DNA of 64,000 nucleotides from Paenibacillus sp. EZ-K15 (GCF_002573715.1 NZ_PDHM01000021.1:62001-126000), one strand, 5' to 3'. Counted from the stretch's first letter, positions 1-8,091 are shown. Notes: generated by a model not told the origin, from the letters alone. Translations and numbers: made by a program.

Positions 1-1250
1 TTCTCGCGTATAAGGTAGTCGGACAGATAAAACAGCTTGCCGGACACCACATGAATGTTCCGTTCTTGCAGCCGCCTGATCAATCGCTCCAGGTTAACGG
101 TATGCGGCAGCTTAAACAGCTTATATATTCCTCCGCCGCCAGGTACGGCTTCAATCAATCCAGTTCCCTCGTATCGCTGCACAGCAGCATTCAGAGATTG
201 CATTCGGACTTCATACTGGCTATAAATCTTCTGTTTGTGCCGCTCGTACATCCCGCTGCTGATATAAATTTCGAGCGCCGCTTGGGACAGCAGCGACGTA
301 TCCCCATAACTACTGTGGGCATTAAACGTTTGGAGCAAATGTTCCGGCAGGACGACGGCTCCCAGGCGCAATCCAGGGAAAATAATCTTGGAGAAGCTCT
401 TCAAATACACGACATGCGAAGTTCGGTTGTAGGCATAGATGGGATCGTATCCCCGCTCCTCGCCGAGATCAGCCATATAATCGTCTTCCACAATGTAGAC
501 ATTATATTTCGCCGCCAGGTTAGCAATAGCCTTCCTCTGCTCTGCACTATAGGTGGTGCCCAGCGGATTATGATATCTTGACATCGTATAGAAAAATTTA
601 ATATGTCCGGATCGGAAATGCCCCTCCAGAGCCTGCAGGTCGATCCCCGCTGCCGTGCGGGTTATTCCGATAACGGGTACTCCTTCACTCTCCAACAACT
701 GCAAGTAGTTATTGTAGCTTGGCTGTTCGACCAGAATGGCGGAATGTCCGCCGGGAAACGGCATTTTTGTCAAAATCTCAAGTGCCTGCTGGGCGCCCGC
801 CGTAATCACGATCCTCTTCGCGGTAGTGAACACTTGAGCTCCTGCCAAATGGGAGACCAGGGTATGGCGCAGTTTCTCCATCCCTTGCGGATCGCCATAG
901 GTAAACAGTTCATATTTATAGGTATCAATCGCCTTGTTCAGGCAATGCTGAAAATCCAGATACGGGAATACATTCACATCCGGAGAGGCCGAAGAGAAAT
1001 CGATCATGGTGCTGACACTCGCGTCTTCTTCCTCTTTCGGACGGTCGACCACATAATATCCGCTCTGGGATACGGAATAGATCGCATGTCGTTTCTCAAG
1101 CTCGGCGTAGGCTCGCAGCACGGTGCTGACACTGCATCCGTACGTGAGCGCGGCACTCCGTACGGAAGGCAGCTTCTGCCCGGGACGGTATTGTCCTTCC
1201 GAGATTTTGGATTCCATATCCGAGAGGATGGACAAGTATTTTCTCATCAT
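1..1250 (-). CDS. MocR/PdxR-type GntR regulator with aminotransferase domain (partial, C-terminus beyond window)
   Basis: Translating the minus strand from the ATG at 1250 (a second ATG follows at 1247, better spaced from the CAGGAGGT site at 1260-1253) gives an open frame to the window edge. The first ~75 residues are a GntR winged helix (GQKLPSVRSAALTYGCSVSTV). The rest is an aspartate-aminotransferase fold I domain with the pyridoxal-lysine motif SFSKIIFPGLRLG and the EDDYMADL stretch. Such proteins act as transcription factors that bind pyridoxal phosphate rather than as enzymes; the ligand here is unknown. The gene is divergent from the GH43 gene at 1417, and the shared intergenic region carries repeated AACCTAA-type half-sites. 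About 415 residues are visible; full family members have 450-500. Open frames on the opposite strand here are shadows. Confidence 0.88.
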   Translation of the reverse strand, partial: MMRKYLSILSDMESKISEGQYRPGQKLPSVRSAALTYGCSVSTVLRAYAELEKRHAIYSVSQSGYYVVDRPKEEEDASVSTMIDFSSASPDVNVFPYLDFQHCLNKAIDTYKYELFTYGDPQGMEKLRHTLVSHLAGAQVFTTAKRIVITAGAQQALEILTKMPFPGGHSAILVEQPSYNNYLQLLESEGVPVIGITRTAAGIDLQALEGHFRSGHIKFFYTMSRYHNPLGTTYSAEQRKAIANLAAKYNVYIVEDDYMADLGEERGYDPIYAYNRTSHVVYLKSFSKIIFPGLRLGAVVLPEHLLQTFNAHSSYGDTSLLSQAALEIYISSGMYERHKQKIYSQYEVRMQSLNAAVQRYEGTGLIEAVPGGGGIYKLFKLPHTVNLERLIRRLQERNIHVVSGKLFYLSDYLIRE

Positions 1251-1310
1251 GCACCTCCTGTCATTTCTATGCTTGATTATATCCGACCGAGCCTCAATCT
1301 AAAAAGATCT

Positions 1311-1346
1311 AATATTTTTAGGTGAAAAACCTAATTTTATTAGGTT
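1311..1346. promoter_or_regulatory. candidate MocR operator: three TTAGGT/ACCTAA half-sites
   Basis: A perfect inverted repeat AACCTAAT-TTT-ATTAGGTT occupies 1328-1346. A further half-site TTAGGT lies at 1318-1323 in the orientation of the right arm. MocR regulators usually bind spaced direct or inverted half-sites between divergent genes, which fits the position between the regulator (start 1250) and the GH43 gene (start 1417). The T-rich right flank makes it resemble a terminator, but no plus-strand gene ends upstream of it. Confidence 0.5.
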
Positions 1347-1376
1347 TTTTGGGAGGAAAGCGTCTGATAGAATAAA

Positions 1377-1390
1377 TACAAGCGCTTACA
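1377..1390 (+). promoter_or_regulatory. cre-like or LacI-type site
   Basis: TACAAGCGCTTACA matches the catabolite-responsive consensus TGWAANCGNTNWCA at all but two fixed positions and has the AAGCGCTT core palindrome. It lies 27 bases before the GH43 start, downstream of any likely promoter, a common place for CcpA roadblock sites. A dedicated LacI operator is an alternative. Confidence 0.45.
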
Positions 1391-1416
1391 ATGCAACGAT
1401 TCAAGGAGGAAACGTG

Positions 1417-2400
1417 ATGACCAAACCCGTACAGCCTAATGAACCGATCGTAACCCATATCTATACCGCGGACCCTTCCGCCCACGTATTCGAGGGTAAA
1501 ATTTATATTTATCCATCCCATGATCTGGACCACGAGAATACCTCCAATGATAACGGCGACCAGTATGACATGGAAGATTACCATATTCTATCAATGGATG
1601 ATGTGAATGCTCCATGCGTAGACCATGGCGAAGCCCTTCATGTAAAAGATGTTCCATGGGCGAAAAAGCAAATGTGGGCACCGGATGCTGCCTTCAAGAA
1701 CGATACTTACTATTTATACTTCCCTGCCAGGGATCATGACGATATTTTCCGTCTTGGCGTAGCGACAAGTTCGTCCCCTTCCGGCCCTTTTAAGCCAGAG
1801 CCTCATTACATTCCGGGCAGCTACAGCATCGACCCTGCCGTATTCGTGGATGACGACAACCGTGCCTATATTTACTTCGGCGGCCTCTGGGGCGGACAAC
1901 TGGAACAATGGCAGACCGGATCGCATGTTCCGGATGCGGAAGGACCTGCCGCAGACGCGCCTGCCATCGGACCGCGGGTCGCTGAGCTGAGCGATGACAT
2001 GCTTACTTTCAAAGAGGCGCCGCGAGAAATATCCATCGTCGATGAGGAGGGCAACCCGATTGTCGCGGGGGATGAAGAGCGAAGATATTTTGAAGGACCT
2101 TGGGTTCATAAATACAACGGCACCTACTATCTTTCTTACTCTACCGGCTCAACACACAAAATCGTCTACGGCACGAGTCAAAGTCCAACGGGGCCTTTCG
2201 AGTTCAAAGGCACAATTCTAACACCTGTTATCGGCTGGACGACCCATCACTCCATCGTTCAGTTTCAGGATAAATGGTATCTCTTTTACCATGACAGCTC
2301 CCTCTCCGGCGGGGCCGACAACAAACGCAGCGTCAAGTTCACCGAGCTGACCTACCATGAGGACGGTACCATTCAGACGATTGATCCGTACGGTAAATAA
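1417..2400 (+). CDS. GH43 glycosidase, cytoplasmic (beta-xylosidase / alpha-L-arabinofuranosidase type)
   Basis: A protein of 327 residues without a signal peptide. The five-bladed propeller signature is visible: catalytic-base region IYTADPSAHVFEGKIYIYPSHD near residue 20, MWAPDA near 85, the modulating aspartate in SIDPAVFVDDD near 130, and the proton-donor glutamate in RYFEGPWVHKYNG near 230. GH43 enzymes hydrolyse arabinose- or xylose-containing oligosaccharides by inversion; without a signal peptide this one acts on imported oligomers. The ATG at 1417 follows AAGGAGGA at 1403-1410; a GTG directly before it (1414) is less well placed. It is monocistronic, preceded by a cre-like site and the MocR intergenic region and closed by a terminator. 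The exact GH43 subfamily and substrate cannot be told from sequence alone. Confidence 0.9.
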   Translation: MTKPVQPNEPIVTHIYTADPSAHVFEGKIYIYPSHDLDHENTSNDNGDQYDMEDYHILSMDDVNAPCVDHGEALHVKDVPWAKKQMWAPDAAFKNDTYYLYFPARDHDDIFRLGVATSSSPSGPFKPEPHYIPGSYSIDPAVFVDDDNRAYIYFGGLWGGQLEQWQTGSHVPDAEGPAADAPAIGPRVAELSDDMLTFKEAPREISIVDEEGNPIVAGDEERRYFEGPWVHKYNGTYYLSYSTGSTHKIVYGTSQSPTGPFEFKGTILTPVIGWTTHHSIVQFQDKWYLFYHDSSLSGGADNKRSVKFTELTYHEDGTIQTIDPYGK

Positions 2401-2408
2401 GGCATATC

Positions 2409-2446
2409 AAGCTGAATTCCACGATGATGGAGTTCAGCTTTTTTTA
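2409..2446 (+). terminator. rho-independent terminator after GH43
   Basis: The arms AAGCTGAATTCC (2409-2420) and GGAGTTCAGCTT (2429-2440) pair with one G-U and are followed by a run of T at 2439-2445. Confidence 0.85.
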
Positions 2447-2566
2447 TTTCATTTTTTATACAGCTGCTTCGCTGTCGTTGTTTAGTGATATAATGAAAGC
2501 TGCTATCATTTTTTGATGTTAGTGTCGGCGGATCCATCTATATCATAACGAAGAAGGAATGCAACC

Positions 2567-3232
2567 ATGACAAGGCAGCTTATGAAACGATATATCATCC
2601 TCATTGTAGGTCTATTCTTAATGGGACTTGGCACGGCTCTCGTGACCAAAGCCAATATTGGAACCTCCCCTATTGCCAGCGTACCGTATGTGCTGAGTTT
2701 AAAATTCCCCCTCTCCATGGGACTGATGACCATCCTGTTATGCCTGCTGTTTGTGGTGATCCAGGTCCTCCTGCTCGGTAAGCAGTTTCCCAAGATGCAA
2801 TATCTGCAAGTGTTTGTTGGTGTTCTGTTTGGCCTGTTTCTGGATATGGGGGCGTATATCGTAAGTTCGCTCAACTTTACAGTGTATTTCATGAAAATTT
2901 TGGCGTTACTGACGGGCTGTATGATTCTGGCGATCGGCATCTATCTTCAAATCATCGCGAATACGATCCTGAACCCGGGTGAAGGTATCGTGAAAGTCAT
3001 CTCTGAAAAGCTCGGTGCCGAATTCGGGAACATTAAGATCATGTTCGACTGGACCCTGGTATCCATCGGCATCGTCATCTCGCTGTTTGCTTTCGGTTCG
3101 ATTGAAGGCGTACGCGAGGGCACGGTCATTTCGGCTTTTCTGGTCGGTTATTTTATCAAGCTGCTGCGCCGGATCATGTTTCGTTTGCGCAGCAAAAGAG
3201 CCCGGGAAGCGGTGCTCGAGCAGAGCTCGTAA
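2567..3232 (+). CDS. YczE/YyaS/YitT-type integral membrane protein
   Basis: A protein of 221 residues with about five or six hydrophobic segments, beginning YIILIVGLFLMGLGTALVTKANIGTSPIASVPYVLS, which is the hallmark start of the YczE/DUF6198 family (glycine-rich first helix followed by the GTSP motif), and ending in a basic cytoplasmic tail (RRIMFRLRSKRAREA). Members are polytopic membrane proteins of unknown transport or sensory role. The ATG at 2567 is preceded by GAAGGAA. The gene stands alone between the GH43 terminator and the leader of the next gene. Confidence 0.8.
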   Translation: MTRQLMKRYIILIVGLFLMGLGTALVTKANIGTSPIASVPYVLSLKFPLSMGLMTILLCLLFVVIQVLLLGKQFPKMQYLQVFVGVLFGLFLDMGAYIVSSLNFTVYFMKILALLTGCMILAIGIYLQIIANTILNPGEGIVKVISEKLGAEFGNIKIMFDWTLVSIGIVISLFAFGSIEGVREGTVISAFLVGYFIKLLRRIMFRLRSKRAREAVLEQSS

Positions 3233-3272
3233 TTTTCATGACAATCCTGTGGTTAAACGGTCACATTTTGAT

Positions 3273-3347
3273 TATAATAAGTGGCAAGAGACGAAGAACG
3301 TCCCAGCGCATTCCTTATTTGGAGTGAGGCCGGGGCGTTCTTTTTTT
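3273..3347 (+). promoter_or_regulatory. TATAAT box and terminator-like hairpin leader (attenuator candidate)
   Basis: TATAAT at 3273-3278 (weak -35 TGGTTA at 3250) is followed directly by a hairpin: GAACGTCCC at 3296-3304 pairs with GGGGCGTTC at 3332-3340, with an inner stem CATTCC/GGAGTG, then seven Ts at 3341-3347. The start codon of the next gene is 27 bases further on, after a GGGGAGG site. The hairpin could simply terminate the upstream membrane-protein gene, but a very similar arrangement precedes the paralogous gene at 13565, where no gene lies upstream on the same strand. Confidence 0.5.
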
Positions 3348-3373
3348 ATTTATATGGGGAGGTATACCGTAAG

Positions 3374-4042
3374 ATGGATTTTGAGAAGGCTCATGGGACA
3401 TTTATGCATTATCATCTAAGGAACAGAACCGGAGAAAGAAGAGGTCGTCTGGAACGAGGGCATGGTGAGGCCGAAACCTTGTTTTGCCAAAATGTCTGGT
3501 GGCCGCTGCGTGGTCATTTTCGCGAATTACATCCACAATTCGAGGTACTGGATTGGCGCGGACGATCCTATTATTGCAGCTTCGCCTTCATCACTCCGCA
3601 TCTGAGGCTGATCATCGAGGTTAAACCATTTAGCACACATACAACCGAGATGGACCGGCAGAAATATTGCAACGAGCTGAATCGGGAAACCTTTTTATTC
3701 GCTATGGGTTATCAGGTGATTTCATTTGCTTGCGATGATGTGGCTCACCGCCCGGAGCTGTGCATGACGCTCCTGCGGATGGTCATAAACCGGTATCTGG
3801 CAGAACCGCATTCAACAAGTGTATCCACGGTAACAGAACGTGAAATCATCCGATTTGCATGCATGCTTGCACGACCCCTCCGCCCGATCGATGTGAAGAC
3901 ACATCTGCGTCTGAATCATCGGACCGCCCTTCGCTTCCTTCATTCTCTTTGCGATAAGGGGCTGCTAATTCCGGTAACCGGGTCCCAGGGCAAACATGTC
4001 GTGAAGTATGAGCTCCATCCCTATGCAGCGCAGTGCCTATAG
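3374..4042 (+). CDS. nuclease-fold (DUF559/VSR-like) protein with C-terminal winged helix, copy 1
   Basis: About 222 residues from the ATG at 3374 (GGGGAGG upstream); an in-frame GTG at 3281 is possible but would lie inside the leader hairpin. The middle resembles the PD-(D/E)XK fold of DUF559/VSR nucleases: LIIEVKPFSTH matches the usual strand-E-x-K/D-G-x-x-H, followed by DRQKYCNELNRETFLFAMGYQVISF. The residue aligned with the conserved metal-binding aspartate is serine (YYCSFAF against YLDLAY in the paralogue at 13565), so catalysis is doubtful. The last ~65 residues (REIIRFACMLARPLRPIDVKTHLRLNHRTALRFLHSLCDKGLLIPV) form a winged-helix domain. This suggests a DNA-binding regulator built on a nuclease fold, or a degenerate nuclease. 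Function unknown. Confidence 0.6.
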   Translation: MDFEKAHGTFMHYHLRNRTGERRGRLERGHGEAETLFCQNVWWPLRGHFRELHPQFEVLDWRGRSYYCSFAFITPHLRLIIEVKPFSTHTTEMDRQKYCNELNRETFLFAMGYQVISFACDDVAHRPELCMTLLRMVINRYLAEPHSTSVSTVTEREIIRFACMLARPLRPIDVKTHLRLNHRTALRFLHSLCDKGLLIPVTGSQGKHVVKYELHPYAAQCL

Positions 4043-4095
4043 CTGCTATGGGGGAGGTCTCCCGAACGGATAGACTCGCGCTTTGCCGTAAAATA

Positions 4096-4132
4096 AACAA
4101 GCTGACCCATTCGATCCTGGAGTCAGCTTGTT
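4096..4132. terminator. bidirectional terminator between convergent genes
   Basis: AACAAGCTGAC (4096-4106) and GTCAGCTTGTT (4122-4132) form a perfect 11-bp stem. The minus-strand side ends in TTGTTTATTTT, fitting termination of the sdpRI-like operon. Confidence 0.7.
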
Positions 4133-4172
4133 GGCAGTTCGTGTAGTTTATGCTTTGAGAACCCGCCCGTTA

Positions 4173-4811
4173 TTACACACCCTTTTTATACAAAGAGAAT
4201 GAGTATATCGCTGGAGCCGCTGCAATCAGTATAATGACAGGGACAACTGCGACGGCAAGGTTCACCTTCAGAAACGCCATCAGGATCATGAACGCTCCAC
4301 CTGCCATCCATAGATACCCTGCAAAACGATGTGTTTTATTCCAATTATCCTGGCTGTTCAGCGTCCAAGGCAGCTTGATGCCCACCGTATAATTCTGTTT
4401 GCTCTTCGGCAAATAATTGCCAGTGACCACGAGAAGCATGCCCACGAGAGCCGGTGCAATCGTCTGGATCGGCAGCTCGGCCCCCATGGCCTTGAACAGC
4501 GTGATCGGCATGAGAATGAGAGACAGCGCGGGGATGAGCCAAAGACCCATCGTTCTTAAAACCGGGGCAGCATTCATTTTCTTAGGATCGTTGTTAAGCG
4601 CTACATGCATAATGACGTTAATAACTGCCGTAAACAACGGAAGCACAAACGCCGCAATCGCCTTCGACACATAATTATCCGGATTGCCCGCCGCGTCCCA
4701 GTGAACAGCCACCTGCTCAGGCAATTGGCTATACAGCGTCATTGATAAAATAATCGGCAACAAACAGATCAGCGTTGTTATAACCAGCATCGAACTATTC
4801 TTTTTCCCCAT
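4173..4811 (-). CDS. sdpI: SdpI-family membrane protein (DUF1648 plus SdpI domain)
   Basis: A protein of 212 residues from the ATG at 4811, with GGGGGGAAA upstream. The N-terminal DUF1648 motif (LPEQVAVHWDAAGNPDNYVSK) sits between helices 1 and 2. About six membrane segments follow, and the C-terminal SdpI signature is present (LPKSKQNYTVGIKLPWTLNSQDNWNKTHRFAGYLWMAGG). In Bacillus subtilis SdpI gives immunity to the SdpC toxin and sequesters SdpR at the membrane. It overlaps the ArsR-type gene upstream by 17 bases, the classic sdpRI layout. No sdpABC toxin genes are in the window, so an immunity or orphan signalling role is an inference. Confidence 0.85.
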   Translation of the reverse strand: MGKKNSSMLVITTLICLLPIILSMTLYSQLPEQVAVHWDAAGNPDNYVSKAIAAFVLPLFTAVINVIMHVALNNDPKKMNAAPVLRTMGLWLIPALSLILMPITLFKAMGAELPIQTIAPALVGMLLVVTGNYLPKSKQNYTVGIKLPWTLNSQDNWNKTHRFAGYLWMAGGAFMILMAFLKVNLAVAVVPVIILIAAAPAIYSFSLYKKGV

Positions 4812-5079
4812 CTTGTTTCCCCCCGTTAAATTGTGAAAACCACAACATAATTTCTTCGAAAACGGACACGTTGATCTCATAGTAAATATAATTTTTATAT
4901 TTCGTTTCAAATATCAGCCCGGCCTTCTTCAGCTGCGATAGATGATACGAAATAGTTGCCCCGGTCATATCGAAATGCTGGCCGATCTCTCCGGCTGACA
5001 TTTTACCGCGCTTGAGCATTACGAGGATGTCCCGTCTCACCGGATCAGACAACGCCTTAAATGTTTCCGGAAACCCCAA
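4795..5079 (-). CDS. sdpR: ArsR-family autorepressor, SdpR-like
   Basis: A protein of 94 residues with a winged helix covering nearly all of it: FKALSDPVRRDILVMLKRGKMSAGEIGQHFDMTGATISYHLSQLKKAGLIFETKYKNYIYYEIN. There are no metal-binding cysteines, as in SdpR. The start is a TTG at 5079 with GGGTGAT about 8 bases upstream; an in-frame TGA lies just before, so no longer start exists. It is the first gene of a two-gene operon with the SdpI-like protein. The expected mechanism is repression of its own operon until the membrane partner recruits it. Confidence 0.85.
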   Translation of the reverse strand: MGFPETFKALSDPVRRDILVMLKRGKMSAGEIGQHFDMTGATISYHLSQLKKAGLIFETKYKNYIYYEINVSVFEEIMLWFSQFNGGKQDGEKE

Positions 5080-5095
5080 TGTGCATCACCCATAC

Positions 5096-5180
5096 TTCTA
5101 TTTAGAATTTCATCTAAATACATTATCTCTCATCCCTGCACCGAATGGCAATACCTATTTTGAAAAAAATCTAAATAGAA
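5096..5180. promoter_or_regulatory. candidate SdpR operator sites
   Basis: TTCTATTTAGA at 5096-5106 recurs in inverted form as TCTAAATAGAA at 5170-5180. A nearer TCTAAAT at 5113-5119 makes an inverted pair ATTTAGA-6-TCTAAAT with the first copy. These sites flank the region where the promoter of the sdpRI-like operon must lie. Confidence 0.5.
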
Positions 5181-5249
5181 GATAAAATGGGTATCCCTAC
5201 AGGCCCTATCACCATAACCAAGAAATCGTTACTTATCTTAAAACAACAA

Positions 5250-5293
5250 AAGTCCGCCGCGGAACAGCACACGAGCTGATCCTCAGCAGACTT
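5250..5293 (-). terminator. probable terminator after the GNAT gene
   Basis: AAGTCCGC (5250-5257) pairs imperfectly with GCAGACTT (5286-5293) around a GC-rich loop; on the minus strand the stem is followed by TTGTTGTTTT. Confidence 0.5.
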
Positions 5294-5308
5294 ACTTTCA
5301 AGGTCTGT

Positions 5309-5818
5309 TTATCCAAGTACCTTTTCAAATACTGGAAAGCTTGCTGTTCTGCCCGGGAAGTTGACTTCTCCCCGCAGGTCATAACCTAATCCTTGATACA
5401 GCTTGAGCGCCGCCGTATTCTTGGCATAGGTGTCCAGTCGAAGGCTTCGGTAACCTTGGCGTGCACCATACTCTTCGGAGAACGCTACCAATTTTCGTGC
5501 GATGCCCTGCCCGTGTGCTTCAGGATCAACGGCAAGGCGATGCATCATGAGATGCGGTCCCTCTTCCTGCTTCCAGCTAATGGTCTGGTACTGTTCTGCC
5601 TGCGATTCGTCGAGAACAACGATCCCCAAAATACGGCCTTTGCCCTCAGCTGCAAACAACGTTCCCCGCTGTAAATCCTCACCGATTACCTCCCGGTTCG
5701 GATATTGATCATCCCATTGATCGCTGCCTCCGGCCTGCATGACCGCAACACAGCGGGTTATCAAAGCCATGATTTCCTGAAGGTCCTCTATGCGTCCTGT
5801 CCGTATGTTCATATTCAT
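5309..5818 (-). CDS. GNAT-family N-acetyltransferase
   Basis: A protein of 169 residues, a complete single GNAT domain. The acetyl-CoA binding motif A is visible as MHRLAVDPEAHGQGIARKLVAFSEEYG (near residues 92-118), followed by the RLDTYAKNTAALKLYQGLGYDLRGEV motif B. The N-terminal part (IRTGRIEDLQEIMALITRCVAVM) is typical of small-molecule acetyltransferases. The substrate cannot be told. The start at 5818 has TAGGTG upstream. It is monocistronic. Confidence 0.85.
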   Translation of the reverse strand: MNMNIRTGRIEDLQEIMALITRCVAVMQAGGSDQWDDQYPNREVIGEDLQRGTLFAAEGKGRILGIVVLDESQAEQYQTISWKQEEGPHLMMHRLAVDPEAHGQGIARKLVAFSEEYGARQGYRSLRLDTYAKNTAALKLYQGLGYDLRGEVNFPGRTASFPVFEKVLG

Positions 5819-5960
5819 CGATGCACCTACTATTGTTTTTTAGAACAGTTTACTACGCTTGGACAGCTGCAACAACTCGTAAGCATGAAATTCAACGTCA
5901 TCCCACGAAAAATTGGGGTGGATAGCGCGTCTTTAAACGTTCCATTACAGACGGGCCCCT

Positions 5961-6542
5961 TTATCTAAGCAATGTAAGAGTCACCTCTATCGTATTGTTT
6001 ACGAATGAGCGCTCCGGACGGGATTTTAACATGACGGTCAAACCAATTAACGATACGATGAGCGCTTGCGATAAAGCTTTGGCGTCTGTGTCGCTCGCAA
6101 GCTCCCCCGATTGCATGCCTCGCTCAATGGTTTCTTGAAATAGGACCGCCAGGTACATCTGATGTTCCCTCGTCAGAATTTCAAATTTCTCATCATGAGG
6201 CGCAAGCTCGACCATCGTATTGATGCAAAAACATCCGCGGCTCCGGCTTTCGGAGTATTCCTCATCCACCACATTCTCAAAATAGGCTCGGAACGCCTCC
6301 CTAACCGATCGGTGGTTTTGCAGCCTGGTTCGCGCCTCGGAAGCATGCCCTCTCGTGTATTTGCGCAGAGCGGTTTCGAACAGTTCTTTTTTGTCTCCAA
6401 AGGCTGAGTATATACTGGGCCGCTGAATACCCATTCTGGAGGTCAAATCGCTTAATGAGGTAGCCTCATATCCCTTCTCCCAGAATAACTGCATCGCGGC
6501 ATCTAATACTTTCTCTTCATCAAATTCGCGGACTCGTCCCAT
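5961..6542 (-). CDS. TetR-family repressor of the divergent MFS transporter
   Basis: A protein of 193 residues. The N-terminal helix-turn-helix is clear: EEKVLDAAMQLFWEKGYEATSLSDLTSRMGIQRPSIYSAFGDKKELFETALRKY. The C-terminal ligand domain has the YxaF/LmrA-like RSRGCFCINTMVELAPHDEK stretch, common in regulators of drug or toxic-compound efflux. GAGAGGT precedes the ATG at 6542. The divergent MFS gene starts at 6829, and two related palindromes lie between, so local repression of both genes is likely. Confidence 0.88.
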   Translation of the reverse strand: MGRVREFDEEKVLDAAMQLFWEKGYEATSLSDLTSRMGIQRPSIYSAFGDKKELFETALRKYTRGHASEARTRLQNHRSVREAFRAYFENVVDEEYSESRSRGCFCINTMVELAPHDEKFEILTREHQMYLAVLFQETIERGMQSGELASDTDAKALSQALIVSLIGLTVMLKSRPERSFVNNTIEVTLTLLR

Positions 6543-6616
6543 ATTGAAATACCTCTCGTTACATTTGATTTTAAAGAAATTTTATGATCACACTGGGAAG
6601 CAAACAGGATTTTAAT

Positions 6617-6796
6617 TACCAATCAGTATAATTTATTTTATGATATATGGATGTTTTTGTCAAATACCGATTCCCTATATATTTTAGTGTTATACCCACA
6701 TGTTTCAGATGTTACTCTTACGATTGAAATAAACCTGTTGACATAGATTGTTATTGTGGGATATATTTATCGGGCAATTTAACATACCGATCGGTA
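6617..6796. promoter_or_regulatory. two TetR operator candidates in the divergent promoter region
   Basis: TACCGATCGGTA at 6785-6796 is a perfect 12-bp palindrome 33 bases before the MFS start. TACCAATCAGTA at 6617-6628, near the tetR side, matches it at 10 of 12 positions. The pairing of a strong and a weak site at the two ends of the intergenic region fits joint control. Confidence 0.65.
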
Positions 6797-6828
6797 CATA
6801 AAAACTTCGAAAGGATTGGTGCACAAAA

Positions 6829-8091
6829 ATGGAAGAGTTGATAGCAAAAAAAGTGGTCCATGACGAAACAACGGCGAATGCGTCACAGGGGACGGTGACC
6901 ACGGCGGAATCCGGTAATCGTATGCCTCTGACTCGTTACGTTACGTTATTGTTTGCGATTGCTTGCGGTATGTCAGTTGCCAATATCTACTTCGCTCAGC
7001 CGCTGCTCGATGAGCTGTCGAACGAGTTCAACATAGACTATTCCATCATTGGAATTCTGATTACCGTCACACAGATCTTTTATGCATTGGGACTGCTGCT
7101 GCTGGTGCCTCTAGGGGATTTGCTGAACCAGCGTCGATTAATTATCGGTCAAATGGCGATCTCCATGGCGGCTCTCGTTATCGTTGGAACTGCATCGTCC
7201 GGCACGATGCTCTTTGCAGGTTTGGCTTTGGTCGGATTGCTTGCCGTAGTAACGCAGACTATTGTGGCGTTCGTGGCGACCATAGCTGCTCCTGCTGAAC
7301 GAGGGCGTGCGGTAGGTATGGTTACCAGCGGAATTGTGATTGGGATCCTTCTTGCGCGAACCATTTCAGGAGTTTTGAAGGATCTTGCAGGATGGCGTTC
7401 GGTTTATCTGATTTCTGCTGCGTTGATGCTGCTCATGGTTTACGCGTTATATAAGGTGCTGCCCAGTGTTGAGCGTAAGGTAAAGACTCTTCCCTATTCT
7501 CAACTGCTTAAGTCGGTACTGATGTTGTTCCTGCAAGAACGGTTATTACGAATCCGCGCTGTGTTAGCTATGCTGATTTTTACCGCTTTCAGCATTTTGT
7601 GGACGCCATTGGTGCTGCCTCTTAGCGCGCCGCCACTATCCCTTTCGCACTCTGCCATCGGGGCGTTTGGTCTCGTGGGCGTCGTGGGTGCATTGGCTGC
7701 AGCAAAGGCCGGTAAGCTAGCCGATCGAGGTTACGGCCAAAGAACGACGGGAATTGCATTGTCCCTGTTATTGCTGTCATGGCTGCCGATCAGCTACACG
7801 GAACAGTCCCTGTTTGCCTTAGTCATTGGTATTATTCTGCTGGACTTGGCGGTACAGGCGGTGCATGTCACGAATCAAAGTATGATATTTGTATTGCGCC
7901 CGCAGGCGCGCAGTCGCATGGTTGCCGGGTATATGATTTTTTATTCCATCGGAAGTGCCGCCGGTTCCATTGCTTCGACCCATATCTATGCACAGTATGG
8001 TTGGCATGGAGTTTGCTTGCTTGGAGCCTCCGTCAGCGCTGTTGCTCTTATATTTTGGGTTATGACCAAAGGTGCTAAAGGCGCCTTATGA
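6829..8091 (+). CDS. MFS efflux-type transporter
   Basis: A protein of 420 residues with twelve predicted membrane helices, starting at residue ~30 after a hydrophilic lead. The MFS motif A variant PLGDLLNQRRLIIG follows helix 2, and GERGRAVGMV-like residues (PAERGRAVGMVTSGIVIG) follow helix 4. The overall pattern (FAQPLLDELSNEFNIDYSIIGILITVTQIFYALGLL) is that of the YgaY/YfmO-type drug-proton antiporters. The substrate is unknown. It is divergent from a TetR gene and has a palindromic operator close to the start, as typical drug-inducible exporters do. Confidence 0.87.
   Translation: MEELIAKKVVHDETTANASQGTVTTAESGNRMPLTRYVTLLFAIACGMSVANIYFAQPLLDELSNEFNIDYSIIGILITVTQIFYALGLLLLVPLGDLLNQRRLIIGQMAISMAALVIVGTASSGTMLFAGLALVGLLAVVTQTIVAFVATIAAPAERGRAVGMVTSGIVIGILLARTISGVLKDLAGWRSVYLISAALMLLMVYALYKVLPSVERKVKTLPYSQLLKSVLMLFLQERLLRIRAVLAMLIFTAFSILWTPLVLPLSAPPLSLSHSAIGAFGLVGVVGALAAAKAGKLADRGYGQRTTGIALSLLLLSWLPISYTEQSLFALVIGIILLDLAVQAVHVTNQSMIFVLRPQARSRMVAGYMIFYSIGSAAGSIASTHIYAQYGWHGVCLLGASVSAVALIFWVMTKGAKGAL

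Noticed and set aside
51..1325. Two long plus-strand frames of 176 and 240 codons
   Set aside because: They lie opposite the MocR-type regulator, whose winged helix and pyridoxal-lysine motif are unmistakable on the minus strand.
3281..3373. GTG at 3281 as the start of the first nuclease-fold gene
   Set aside because: It would translate through the leader hairpin, has no ribosome site, and the paralogue does not have this extension.
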